NCBI GenBank assembly: GCA_011800805.1
Contig: MPNW01000120.1
Coordinates: forward strand, 87,795-151,794
DNA: 64,000 bases
Direction of reading: 5' to 3'
DNA from: Hirudo medicinalis
Taxonomy: Eukaryota; Annelida; Clitellata; Hirudinida; Hirudinidae
Shown here: in pieces, positions 11,402 through 34,109 of the stretch
How positions within the stretch are numbered: the first letter of the stretch is position 1
Layout: each line of letters begins with the position of its first letter
Translations under genes and position numbers: made by a program
The notes under the pieces: model-generated
The model's input: only the letters and a program-made list of their open reading frames with translations
The model's database searches: none
Told to the model about the DNA's origin: nothing

Positions 11402-12694
11402 GTGTTATAACTCGCAATTAATCGATTATAGATATATAGTATATTAATCGATACCAAGACAGTAACGGACAACCACTTTATTCACCAAGTATCCACGCTG
11501 CCTAACACACTATTAGTAGGGCTAGAACGAACAAAGGAAAGTTGCCGCTCCTAGCTCCTAATTAGCATAGCTAGTTCAGTTACCCACAACACCTTGCCAT
11601 GTACCCATAAGGGATGACTTGGATAATTGTCGTACCACCGAGCATAAGCTGTGTCATCTTCTGAGATTATTCTATGTAATAATATGTAATCTAGATAACT
11701 AGTCATCTAGTCTAGATGACTGCTTCATTTCTTTTTTTTTTTCTCTATTCTTCTATCCTCTTGGAAAAGGCTGCGAGACTCTGCAAATTGGAGAATTTTA
11801 GGATTAATTATTGCTAATAATTCCTCAATTAAAACTCTATTATTGGCCTCCTGCCAATACCATCTTTTGATAAACTTTGCGGTATCTGTAGTTCTGTTCC
11901 CTGAAACTTGTTTGTCTCATCCAACCCTGGGTGGAGACTTATCCGCTTAACTCTATGCTTCTTTGATCGTCCCCTTTTTGCACCACCTTTGCCTGATCTT
12001 CTATCTAATCATCTTCCCTCCTTCAGGGAAAGCTGAAGGTCTGTTGGTGGCACTCTTGTTTTGACCTTCTTTGGTCTCACCGCTTTACCTCGTCTTGGCC
12101 ATGATCTCGTGATTACTTCCATTTGTACAGTCCTTGGATCCTCTTCTTCGCCAAGGTTCTTCTGAGGACTCTCAGGACTGGTACTCCCTTCATTTTCTAA
12201 GTAATTTGATACATCCTGTTCCGTCCTTCACCAACGGAAAGTTTGCTTTGGTGATGGTGCATGAAGGAGCACTGGCACACAGCACAAAGATGCAAGAAGA
12301 CATTGGAGAACTTCGGCCTGCCTATGCCCAGCTTCGAGTGTACCAAGCTCCAACAGCAGAACGAAGAACTTCGTCCTAAGCGTGCAGGACCAGTGATCGA
12401 CCACGATTCCTTTGTGTGATAAGCTACGGCCATCTTCCCGAGAGTCTATATGAGGAACCAGGCGGAGCGACTCATACTTCCTCTCTTCCTCCGGACTCTT
12501 CACTTGTGACGCTTACCTTTCCTTAAGACTCTTTCTCTGTCCCGCTTGATTCTTAGTCTTACTTCTACTCTTGCTCGTTGCTGACTATGCGATTTCCTTT
12601 CGAGTGGTGTTCATTCTGTGGACTCTGTTCATGTGAATAAAAACCTGTAAATATCAATATATCGATTGTGTTTTGTCAGATCCGCAACATGCGT
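11402..12694 (+). mobile_element. Possible solo LTR
   Basis: The segment begins TGTTATAACTCGC and ends CAGATCCGCAACA, giving TG...CA ends. It has no long coding frame, carries AATAAA at about 12638, close to the 3' end as in an LTR R/U5 region, and is followed by GCGTCCCGG-like sequence. Internally it is pyrimidine-rich (11700-12600). Orientation is opposite to the gypsy pol relic, so it need not belong to it. No second LTR copy and no target-site duplication were confirmed. A different non-coding element is possible. Confidence 0.3.
11701..11721. repeat. Perfect 10-bp inverted repeat
   Basis: AGTCATCTAG, one T, then CTAGATGACT: a perfect palindrome with a one-base centre. The flank repeats CTAGAT/CTAGTT-like words. 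It lies inside the possible LTR. Confidence 0.8.
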
Positions 12695-13281
12695 CCCGGT
12701 CTTCTTTGTTAGGAAAGTTCCGAGGGTTTCGCAATATCAGTTGAATTTCAGTCGTGTTGTCTTTTGACCAAGCTTGATCCAGCCAATGACAATGACATTC
12801 ACAAGATGTCATTCTTTCAACTCTGAGTAGGATATGAAATTATATTCAAAACCACTGTCAATTAGCTGACTCGAGCTTTTCATGGCCATGGAGCTTTCTC
12901 TCTATATTTAATTATTTGTTGTTGAGGTATTTATTTAAATCTTTTATTTAGTGGAATTTATTATACCTTTTCATTAATAAATTTTAGTAATTTTATCTCT
13001 TTAATAATCATCTATTTTCTGTGTGGATAACTCGCCTATCGAAGTTCCCGTTTTTAGATTCGGTGAAGCGCTTGTGATTTTTCGGAATTTGTTGTATAAA
13101 GACAAACGGCGGCAAAAGTGTTTTTGCCATTATTTTTGATGAGCCGTAGCTTGAACCTGAACAGTCTTAACCTTTGGAGTCGAGCTAAAAATTAAATGAG
13201 CGAGCAATTACTTATCAATACTGTCAAAATTTGATAATTTAAGTTTAAGGCATTGTTTGAGTGACCCTCGAAAACAACGTT
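12695..13281. other. Gene-free stretch, probable 5' flank of the next gene
   Basis: No coding region seen. The last few hundred bases precede the proposed start codon at 13282 and would hold its promoter. Confidence 0.35.
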
Positions 13282-14995
13282 ATGGATACGATTCAGAAAA
13301 AAGTTCTTTTAAAATTGATTTTACCAGTTTACTATCATTAATATAATAATCTTAATTTAATTTATTATATATATTTAATTGCCAAAGTATAACCTAATGA
13401 TGACCGGTTACATTGTTTGGGAAGGCTTTCACTTTACTCAGGTTGTTTGAAATTCACAGACGGAATATCTCCCAGCAGTGGAATTTGGGATAACATCATT
13501 GATTAAAAAACATAAATCAAGACTGTTTAAGAAGTTTGCATATTGGAGGCAGTGTGGTGCTGGTTTAAATAGAGGATCTAGTGATTTCATTTCCTGTCTT
13601 CCTGATATAAAGAAGTTTGAACTCTCATTGGCTGCTAACAATATCATCACCTTCAATGAAATTGTCAAGGAGAAAATCAAGTTACTGGTGAGCAAGAATT
13701 TATCTAGAATTTAGATATTTTCTTTTTACAAATCATTGTAATTCAGATATTATTTTGCAATGTTTGCACCTGGGTCTCTATGCATAACGCAAAAAATTTT
13801 AAGGGACATGTAAGATAAAGTCATTATTTATAATTTAGCTCTGTGGTCCAGAATTTAACCTGCCACGAATGGTTGACCTAAAGAGAGCTACCGAAAATTA
13901 CATGGTCATTCTTAATGACCACTCTGACTTCCTCACATATCTTTTAGAGAAGCTGCCTCCAATAAGGTTTATGTGATTTTTAAATGATTTAAAAATTGCT
14001 CTAGGTAGGGGCAAATTTTGTTATTTAAATACTAAATAATAGCAAATGATTCCATATTAAAGGCAAATAAGGAAAGTGCAAAGGCACTAGCCCCACCCCT
14101 GCAGCTAAGCCTAAAATAAACGATGTAAAAAACAATGCTAAAGCATGAAAAATGTGATTTAAAGAGTACTAAATTAACATTAATTGTAGGATGTTCAATT
14201 TTAGATTTGAGTATCTCTATGCACACCTGGATCAAAGCAAATTGGAGTGCATAGAAAGATGTGTAGATTTGAGGAGTTCAGCGGTTCAGCAACTTGCATC
14301 TCTTGCTCTTTCTTCGTACTTTCTCTCATTAAGGACTTTAATATCTATGGATCACAATATTCGAGATGGCAGTATTAGCCGGCATCAATGGCTAATTTTT
14401 GGAAACAATATTCTCAGCATGCAATTGCAAAAGGTATGACACAAAAGATGTATCATTGTGAATTGATATTTGGATTTATTAGATTAATTTTTCCGTTGTA
14501 GTCTTGCTTTGCCCAGCTTGCGTTAAGAGCTATGAGTTTTTCTTCAGCCAATTCTGAAGAATTTAAATCATTGTTGGAGAAAGCCGTTTCAGTGGAAAGA
14601 GTTTTTGTGAGACAGAACTTCATAGAACATTTGAGCATATGTGAGGATCTTAATGAAATGGCTGATAACATGCTTATAGCTTTGAAGGTTTCCATTTTTG
14701 TTCATGTTAATTCAAATTTTTTAAATTTAAGAATTGTGCTAATAGGTGATTTTATTTTCATTTTGTCTTATCATTTCTGTAAATCATGTTATTCAATTTT
14801 TGTCAGACCTTCATTGAGGTAAGGTTTGAAGATGATGCAGAGGGTTGCATTATGGAGGAGCAGAAATCAGATGTCGGTGTGCAAGCCTCAGTTGAGGATG
14901 AGAAGTCTGACATTGGTATTCAAACAGTTGAGGATGAGAAGTCTGACATTGGTATTCAAACAGTTGAGGATGAGAAGTCTGACATTGGTATTTAA
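13282..14995 (+). CDS. Unidentified helical protein with C-terminal 12-residue repeats
   Basis: Six exons join in phase: 13282-13326, 13460-13687, 13839-13966, 14190-14433, 14502-14687 and 14807 to a stop at 14993-14995, about 339 codons. Residues 1-280 are alpha-helical with no membrane segment or catalytic motif I recognise (for example NLPRMVDLKRATENYMVILN and FLTYLLEKLPPIR). The last exon holds an acidic 12-residue repeat, EDEKSDIGIQTV, encoded by a 36-bp repeat. The stop is a C-to-T change of the CAA codon inside the third repeat (TTTAAACA against TTCAAACA). The same frame then continues through more repeats to a second stop (TAG, 15088), then reaches a good donor at 15121 that matches in phase an exon at 15431-15491. 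The gene is therefore either recently truncated or decaying. I cannot assign a family; a microtubule or centrosome factor would be guesswork. Confidence 0.6.
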
Positions 14996-15045
14996 ACAGT
15001 TGAGGCTGAGAAGTCTGACATTGGTATTCAAACAGTTGAGGCTGA
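14886..15045 (+). repeat. 36-bp coding tandem repeat, about 4.5 copies
   Basis: The unit GTTGAGGATGAGAAGTCTGA + CATTGGTATTCAAACA is repeated with GAT/GCT variants (GAGGATGAG early, GAGGCTGAG late). It encodes EDEKSDIGIQTV. One copy carries the CAA-to-TAA change that creates the stop at 14993. Confidence 0.9.
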
Positions 15046-15430
15046 GGAGCATATAATGCAAGTTGTTATAACAGCAGTGGCTGTGGATTAGGAAGGCATA
15101 GCTACCTCTCAATGTGGACAAGGTGAGCTATTGCTTGCTGATGGCTAATTGCGCCCATCACCTCATGCTGCATTATGCTTAATGGGGTGTTTCATTCCAA
15201 CATAAGAAAAATTTTAATTAATTAATTTTCTTGCACCGATCTAGCATTTCATAAAATATTATCAAGACATATTAATATTTACAACATGCTCAACTCGATT
15301 GAATTTTTGCATTTTTTTTATCAATGATTTCCCACAACATATTTTTTTTTTAACTTGTAATAAAAGTTATTGTTTCAACACTTTGGTCAAGCTCATTTTG
15401 AGTGCTGACATTTTTTTCACTTTTTACAGA

Positions 15431-15491
15431 GAGCCAAAACTGTGATATTGATGGGGATGATTGGAATTTAACTTTGAGATTGTCATCAGAT
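15431..15491 (+). pseudogene. Possible orphaned downstream exon of the 13282 gene
   Basis: After a pyrimidine-rich tract and ACAG, the segment reads ESQNCDIDGDDWNLTLRLSS in the phase left by the donor at 15121 (CAAG/GTGAGC) and ends before a GTAGAT donor. It would lie beyond the two in-frame stops. It supports the idea that the ancestral protein was longer. No later exon was found. Confidence 0.4.
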
Positions 15492-15534
15492 GGTAGATCG
15501 ATTAAGCTTTTTTTCCTTTCATATTCAAATCTCT

Positions 15535-16000
15535 ATCCTTGATTGTTTCCAAAAATAGACCAATTATCCACATATTGTCATGTCTGGGGTCTTCCTTCTT
15601 TGGATAGTAACGACCAAAAGCATCTGAGCAACTGTACCTGCTGTTGAACAGTTATTACTTGTCTGTTGACATCCTCCTGCTTCACGTACTCATCAAGATT
15701 CTGGAATATTTGCAGGTCTTCTTCAGCCAACCTCGTTTGTGGACAAGAATTTCATTTTAATATTATTTTCTTTTGAAATGCATCCAGTTTTCCTTGCATT
15801 GTCCTTAAATTGTTCATTTAAAAGAGAAAAAATATCTGCTAGCCAGTCATTGTCCAAAACTTTGAATTATTTTGCTGCTGAAAGAATAACTTGACTTCTT
15901 TGTGAAGGTCAAACAGTCTGGTTAGTACTTTGTCCCTCAATTGCCACTAGTCGGACTTCTGCTCCTCAGTATTATTCTTTGGCACTACTATTGCTACAGA
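15535..16000 (-). mobile_element. hAT (ZBED-like) transposase relic
   Basis: On the minus strand, segments in changing frames read KVLTRLFDLHKEVKLFFQQQ, VLDNDWLADIFSLLNEQFKD, LDEYVKQEDVNRQVI and DAFGRYYPKKEDPRHDNMW then IIGLFLETIKD. This order and spacing match the C-terminal half of ZBED5/SCAND3-type hAT transposases. Several frame breaks and stops show it is dead. No terminal inverted repeats were located. Confidence 0.7.
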
Positions 16001-16719
16001 GGTGCTTAATGGTAGTCACACTCCAATAATTTGAAGGCTCTGAATAAGTTGAGCCTCTGAACAACATTGCATCAACAAAAACTGTTTTCCTGGAGGCTTA
16101 TGAAATGTGCTATGATGTGCTAAATATGAGTTACTGCTTTTACTAACTGCTAATAAACATAAAAAAAAATTGTACATAAAATAATGTACAATGCAAATGA
16201 AAATCTAATTTATCAATTCCATAGCAAATTTTGATGTTTTTATAATTAACTCTCAGATTGTAGTCATACCTTAAATTAAACCTAACTTTGATGGAGTTGA
16301 GCATCACATAGACATACTTGGGGGTTGGAGATTTATTCTCAAGTAAGTCAACCCATCCAGTGATTATCAAATGTAGCAAGATGTACTTGTGGGATTTGAC
16401 TGTTAATGATAATAGTTCCAAGTTTGATTATATTGTATTCTTAGTTGAAACTAAGGTCACTAACCACTGAAGAAAATTATTTGATCCTCATAATTAAATT
16501 GTTTTCAGATGATAGTAAAGAACTTTTTTTTGAGGCAAGACAATTGAATGAATGAAAGGTGACAATCACAATGAAGGGTAAATGATGAAAGGTTGTAGTT
16601 TAGATCATTCCCAGTTTAACCATGCACAAATAACAACATGGATGTGTGATCTAACTTTCAATGATAAATTTTCATTCAAGTTAATTTGCTTCTGATGTGT
16701 TTAAATTCATTTGAGAGCA
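16001..16719. other. Gene-free stretch
   Basis: AT-rich, with no recognisable gene or repeat. The minus-strand open frame at 16143-16421 has no domain. Confidence 0.4.
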
Positions 16720-16925
16720 CAAAAAGTTAAGGGTGCTGCTATTTTTAAGGATAGTGTATGCCTCAAAGGGCATATTACATACTTTGCTGGTGAGGTGCTG
16801 TTGTTGCTGGCCCTTCTCAACTTATCTGCTGCTTTTGATGCCATGGAGCATGAAAGCCTGGTTTGATGATAAGTTCTGATGCACGGATTTCTTTCATTAT
16901 TGGAGAAGCTCATGGATATCTAATT
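16720..16925 (+). mobile_element. LINE reverse-transcriptase fragment
   Basis: The plus strand reads LLLLALLNLSAAFDAMEHES, the block A region of LINE reverse transcriptases (LLDLSAAFDTVDH type), flanked by short degraded sequence. Isolated and dead. The family may be that of the element at the left edge. Confidence 0.7.
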
Positions 16926-17949
16926 GTTGATAAAAAAAATCTAAAATATTAAATGGCCAGGAAAGTAATTGATGCCCTTTAGCATCACAATAATTAGATT
17001 GTTAAATTACTGTCAGAAGGTCAAACTAAGATTGGGGAATAGATTAGATCTGCATCTCTCTTGCTGTAAATCCCATTTATCATTCACACTGAATTATACC
17101 TTAGGCAAGGAAGTTGTTTGAGATTGCCAAAAGATGTAAGAACTACATCATTATAAGCTACTTGAACATTGATTGATTTTGCAGAAGATTTATTTCAAAT
17201 CAGTGACAGTTGGGAGGCAGCTAAAGCATGATGCAGTGACAAATTGAAAGAAACTCGAACGCAGAATTAACATTTCGATCAATAGGTGCTCTTGCCGTTG
17301 ATTGGTATTTGAAATTAGCCTAGATTCGGAGGACACCGGAAAATGTGCAAAGAATTTTTTGTAGAGTATAATTAAGTTATTGCTCAAACAAATTAACAAT
17401 TCACTGCCAAATACGGATTACGGTTTAGTAATCGTTATTAATATTAAATATTTGTATTAAAATACCATTGTTTTCTCTAATTAAATATTTACTTGATGGA
17501 TCACGTTATGACAGGATCGTATCACTTGACTGTATCAATTGCTGTAGCGGCAGCGACAAATGATGAAGAGAGCCCGCTACAAAGTTGATTTCATGGTTCA
17601 TACAGGAATTTGGAAACTGAGATATACAACTTTTTACTCAATTTTTTAGGACCGAAATTATTAACGAACGGTACCGGACAGTATTCACACCACAGTTCCG
17701 AGTGCGTTCGAGTTTCCGGCCTCACGGAAGACACTCACGAGCTAGAATCAGGTTCTCTCGAGGTAATGATAGGAATGGGTAGGACGGATTGATCTTAAGA
17801 AAATGTTGAAAAGAGACGATTCCATGAAGTCTTTCACCGATTGTATTTTTGGAAAGTGCTTGGAGAGATTCGGGCTCGTTGCTGAAAAACGGCCCGTCAA
17901 ACCGCAAAAAATCAACGTGTGTGTGTGTGTTTGTGGTTAATTAAAGACG
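16926..17949. other. Gene-free stretch
   Basis: No gene seen. A short GT run lies at 17918-17933. Confidence 0.4.
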
Positions 17950-18840
17950 GCAACATGAGCTTGAGTGGTTGAAAGGTGAGAAGAAGGCGCTCCGTCGTCG
18001 GTGGAAGAGCGCCTAGGAGTATTAGAAAGTGGGTCTTTCAGTTTTGTGGGAAGAGTTGAAGGAACGTGTGAGGAACCTTCGCCGTGCCGAGAGTATTAGT
18101 TAGACAGAAGAACTATGAGAGGAGGAAAGCTCATAGGGAGTTTTTCGATGATCCATACAGGTATGGTAAAGCGCTACTCGACCCTCCGAAATCAGGAGAG
18201 CTTAAAGTGGATAGGAGCGAACTGGAGGAACACCTCACGAAAACTCTCAGTGATGATCTTCGTCACATTCCTCTTCAAGTGAGACATTCCAATGGTGCTT
18301 CTCCTTAAGAGTATTTTTAGCCTGGCATCCCCGTCGCTTGAAAAAGTGAGGCGAGTTATTAGAAAAGGTAGGAATCGATCGTCGCCAGGGCCCAATGGAG
18401 TTCCTTACCTTTTATAAAAAAAAAAATGCTCGAAAGTGCTGTACTTGCTGCGCTCCCTCATCGAAAAAGCATGGCAGTCAGGCAGGTTAGACGATGAGTG
18501 GAAAGTAGCTGAAGGCGTCTATATACCGAAGGAAAGAGACTCGCATAGCCTAAGCCAATTTAGACCCGTATCGTTGATAAATGTAGAAGGGAAGATATTC
18601 TTGCCGTCATTGCGTCGAGGCTCACTGAATATGTGTGGTCCAACATGTACGTGGATACATCAATCCAGATCAGTCCGGAGAGCTGGAGTCTGCAAGGATT
18701 TTCGCTTTCAGCAATGTTATGGTAGAAGATCTGGCAGTCATCCTCGGCGCGCCGCTTCTTCTCATTCCTCTGGTCGCCATCTCAAGAAATATTAGTGGTC
18801 TTGAAGTTCTGTTTGAACATACGCCAGTCTAATCATACTC
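17950..18840 (+). mobile_element. LINE pol fragment, second family
   Basis: The plus strand reads ELKERVRNLRRAE, NYERRKAHREFFDDPYRYGK, SPSLEKVRRVIRKGRN, SSPGPNGVPY, then LIEKAWQSGRLDDEWKVAEG, YIPKERDSHSLSQFRPVSLI and NVEGKIF. This is the linker and fingers of a LINE reverse transcriptase (R2-like wording, for example SPGPNGVPY and FRPVSLINVEGK). An A-run at 18416-18426 breaks the frame before LLRSLIEK, and the palm catalytic motif is missing. It differs in wording from the fragments at 1-625 and 16720. Confidence 0.8.
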
Positions 18841-19344
18841 TGAATCGTTATCGTTGTCGTTTTAGTTAACGCTCTTGTACGTCACAGGAGCCTTCGCACC
18901 AGGAGCCTAGTCTAGAGAGTTTAGCACACTTTGGCGGATTTAGGGAGGCACAGCTAGTAATATTTTCGCCTAAAGTCGTGAATCGTTTAAATAAAATAAA
19001 ACAATTTAAATTAAAGTCAATTTAATTTATTTCTTAGATTTTAAAAATCACTGGAGTGGCCATGGCCTTGACTGGAGCCTTGTTTGTGAATATTTAGTTA
19101 TTAACATGTCCTGAGTTCATTTTTACATTACCTGGGTATGGTTAACTAGGCTGAGAAATAAAATGTCCTTTAAAGACTAGTTATGTGATTATAATTGTAA
19201 ATTGATTTAACGGCAATTAATTATTAATTAATTAAGTTAAATTGCTTTTATAAGTTGATTCGATGTTCGGCCAGTTACCAGAGTCTATTTATATTACGTT
19301 TGTTTCTGGCTGTCGCGAGAGGTGGTCGGGGGGCTTAGTGCGAT
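18841..19344. other. Gene-free stretch, 5' flank of the CGRRF1-like gene
   Basis: No coding region or repeat identified; the 3' end should contain the promoter of the gene starting at 19345. Confidence 0.35.
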
Positions 19345-21249
19345 ATGGAAGGGGAATACTCTCTAGCTTTATTTGTGTTGTTACTTTTGGTGTTTTATTT
19401 TATCTTCAGAGTGATTGCGTCCAGGTTACACAAAGAATAATATTATTTTAATGGGTTTAGTTAAGGATTCAAAATTTTTTAGGTTAAATTTTGATGTTAT
19501 GCCAAATAGAAATGTTGCTGATCGAGTACCTCCAACAGTTCCAACCGCAATTTTTGATAAAGTTTTTAATCCATATATTCTTAAAGCCATAAACAGCTCA
19601 AATAAAGGTGAAACTAATTCAAGAATGTTTTTGTAAACACCTCTTCATGTAATTAATGTTGTACAAGTTGTTGTGAATGCATAAGGACTTAGTTGTGGTG
19701 GTTTATCTTTCATTATTTAGATTTGGTGTTGTTTTTCATCCTCCAAATGTTGTCCTCTTGGCAAGACACAATCATTTTATGCTTTTACTTAAAATGTTAG
19801 CCCATGATTAATACTTATAAGTTATAGTGTTAATTAAATGATGATGTTTTAAGATTTTCATTTGTACATTTTAAACCTATTTGTTTAGAACAACTTTTGT
19901 TGGAGGTGACAAGTTGTCGTTCTTCCTGGATGCACACAGCATGGGGAGTCCTTGTATCAGAAATATATCCATTGATCCATTCATCACCTCATCAATTGTC
20001 AAACAGTGCCTTGCTGTCTGAAAGGCTCTCAACAATCAGTCTCTTTCAGGAGATACATCAACTGTAAGGCCACTCCTAACATTTTTCACAACATCAACCT
20101 GTTGCTGATTTGAAGTACTTTGAAATTTTTATATACAAAAGATTTATGAACATTTCAAATGCAGAATCTTTATATCTTTATGATGTAGCTAAGTGCAGAG
20201 GTATATGGTACAGTTAGGATCTGTGAATATTGTAAACCTCAATTAATAAATTGATTGCAATTTCAAATGATTAATTCTTAATGTTTATTGTTATTATTTC
20301 ATAATTATTCAACAACTTTAAATGCAAGCATATTAATCACTTGTTTGAAACATCCTGCAGACCATCAGATGGTGATGTAACACAAAACTTCTGTTTAGAA
20401 AAACCTCATTTAGATCTTGGTCCAGTACCCAGGGATAGGTATCCTCTTGTCATAATTATCATGACCTCTGACTCTTCATCTGATATTCCTCAGGATAATA
20501 ATAAAATTGTTAGTAAGCATTCATATGTAAGATTAAATTTAAGTCTAGAAATCCTTGTCAGCAACAAAGTGCCAATAAATGTTAAGTTACTCTGATTAAT
20601 GCATGCCTCTTCATTCACTTATAATTCATTCATCTGTTTCCACATGTACATGCCATGCACTCCATTTAAAAGTTAGCTGTTTAACACTAATTACAATTTC
20701 TCATCACAGGGCTTTCAAAATTAAAAAAAACATGATCATTCATCTTTAAACAAGTGCTGGGGTTAATTTGTTTTTGTTTTATGTTTAGGTGGGATTGATA
20801 TCCTTTGTTCACTTGAAGGATTCTACTTGTACGGCCAACACTCATATATTTGATCAGTATGTCAAAACTATGGATGGAAGACTGCACAGCATCAAGGCAA
20901 GATGTCTTGTTATCATCTTGATAGCAAAGTCACATGACTTCACAAAAGTCCTGTTACAACATTTTCTTGTTTATTCTAATGCGATGTAGCTGTTTGTCCT
21001 GTTCTTTCTTAAATTAATTAATAACAACTAGCCATCCATTTACAGACTGTTTATGTCACATCCGAGGAGGGTAGTGAAGGAACTCGGGCAGATGACAGAG
21101 GATCTAGAACCTGCGTAGTGTGCGTGTCAGGACTCATCGACAGGGTTCTACTACCCTGCAGACATGCCTGCATGTGCGATCATTGTCTGCAGAAGCTAGT
21201 GCACTGCCCTGTCTGCAGATCTGTGATAATCAGCTCATTCAACATTTGA
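19345..21249 (+). CDS. CGRRF1: CGRRF1-like membrane-anchored RING E3 ligase
   Basis: Six exons join in phase: 19345-19424, 19483-19607, 19889-20063, 20361-20508, 20789-20896 and 21046-21249, giving 279 codons. Residues 8-25 are a hydrophobic N-terminal segment (SLALFVLLLLVFYFIF), the middle contains LGPVPRDRYPLVIIIM, and the end is a C3HC4 RING: CVVC, then LLPCRHACMCDHC and CPVC. The order (TM segment, conserved middle block, C-terminal RING) and the PR-RYPLV block match cell growth regulator with RING finger 1, an ER-type ubiquitin ligase in vertebrates; this copy is shorter than the human one (about 330). Exon 5 seems to end AAG before GCAAGA, a GC donor; a weak GT 12 bases on would also keep the frame. 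AATAAA follows at 21489. The gene converges on CAD, with 0.7 kb between their stops. The N-terminal two exons are less certain than the rest. Confidence 0.8.
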
Positions 21250-21488
21250 GCTTAGGTGAAAAAGCAGGTTTTCGTTATTCAAATACAGTCAATTATGTAA
21301 TGCAGTGCTGCATCGTTTCAAGGTCTTACTTAATACCCTCTGGCTTGTGGAACACAGAATTTATTTATGTATTGTCAAGCTTTCAAAGGAAATATGTAAC
21401 TGTCATAAATGACTTAATTAAAAAAAAAACAACATTCACAGAAAAAAAACTGTAAACAATTTAGCAACAGATGTGCAAAAAAGAGTGC

Positions 21489-21494
21489 AATAAA
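21489..21494 (+). terminator. Poly(A) signal candidate, CGRRF1-like gene
   Basis: AATAAA, 240 bases after the stop codon at 21247-21249, in AT-rich non-coding sequence. Confidence 0.4.
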
Positions 21495-21894
21495 ATACTA
21501 ACGAGACAAATGGTACGACTGTATGGCAAAAAACTATACGAAATAATGTGATTTGTGTCCAAATGATAGGCAGCTGTTGAGCATGGAATTGATTTGGTGG
21601 GAATGCACTGCAATAAGCAGGGTTTGAGATGACAACAAAACATCAGCCATGAAATACATGCTTTGCAAACATGCTCAAAGATGCAAACCATGAAAAGAAA
21701 TTACCAATAACGACAGTTAAGTATCTAATATTAATTATGTACTTTTTCAATGAACACATGAGAATGCTTAATTGTAAAGTCCCTTATAAACATAAACTCT
21801 GAATGCAAATAGGTTAGAATGGCAACTCAAAACATGTCCATCAATTCATTAAGAGATTATTACAATGAAAAGTCAAGGATGAAACTCTGGAGAC

Positions 21895-21900
21895 TTTATT
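21895..21900 (-). terminator. Poly(A) signal candidate, CAD gene
   Basis: AATAAA on the minus strand (within AAATAAATAAAG), 54 bases past the CAD stop codon at 21954. Confidence 0.5.
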
Positions 21901-21953
21901 TATTTGTAAATATGTTAAGTTGTTAGCATGTTTTTCAGAAGTTCATCGATCCT

Positions 21954-34109
<12,156 letters not shown>

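Noticed and set aside
12134..12503. Open frames on both strands in the possible LTR
   Set aside because: No domain; the frames follow a locally GC-richer, pyrimidine-rich composition.
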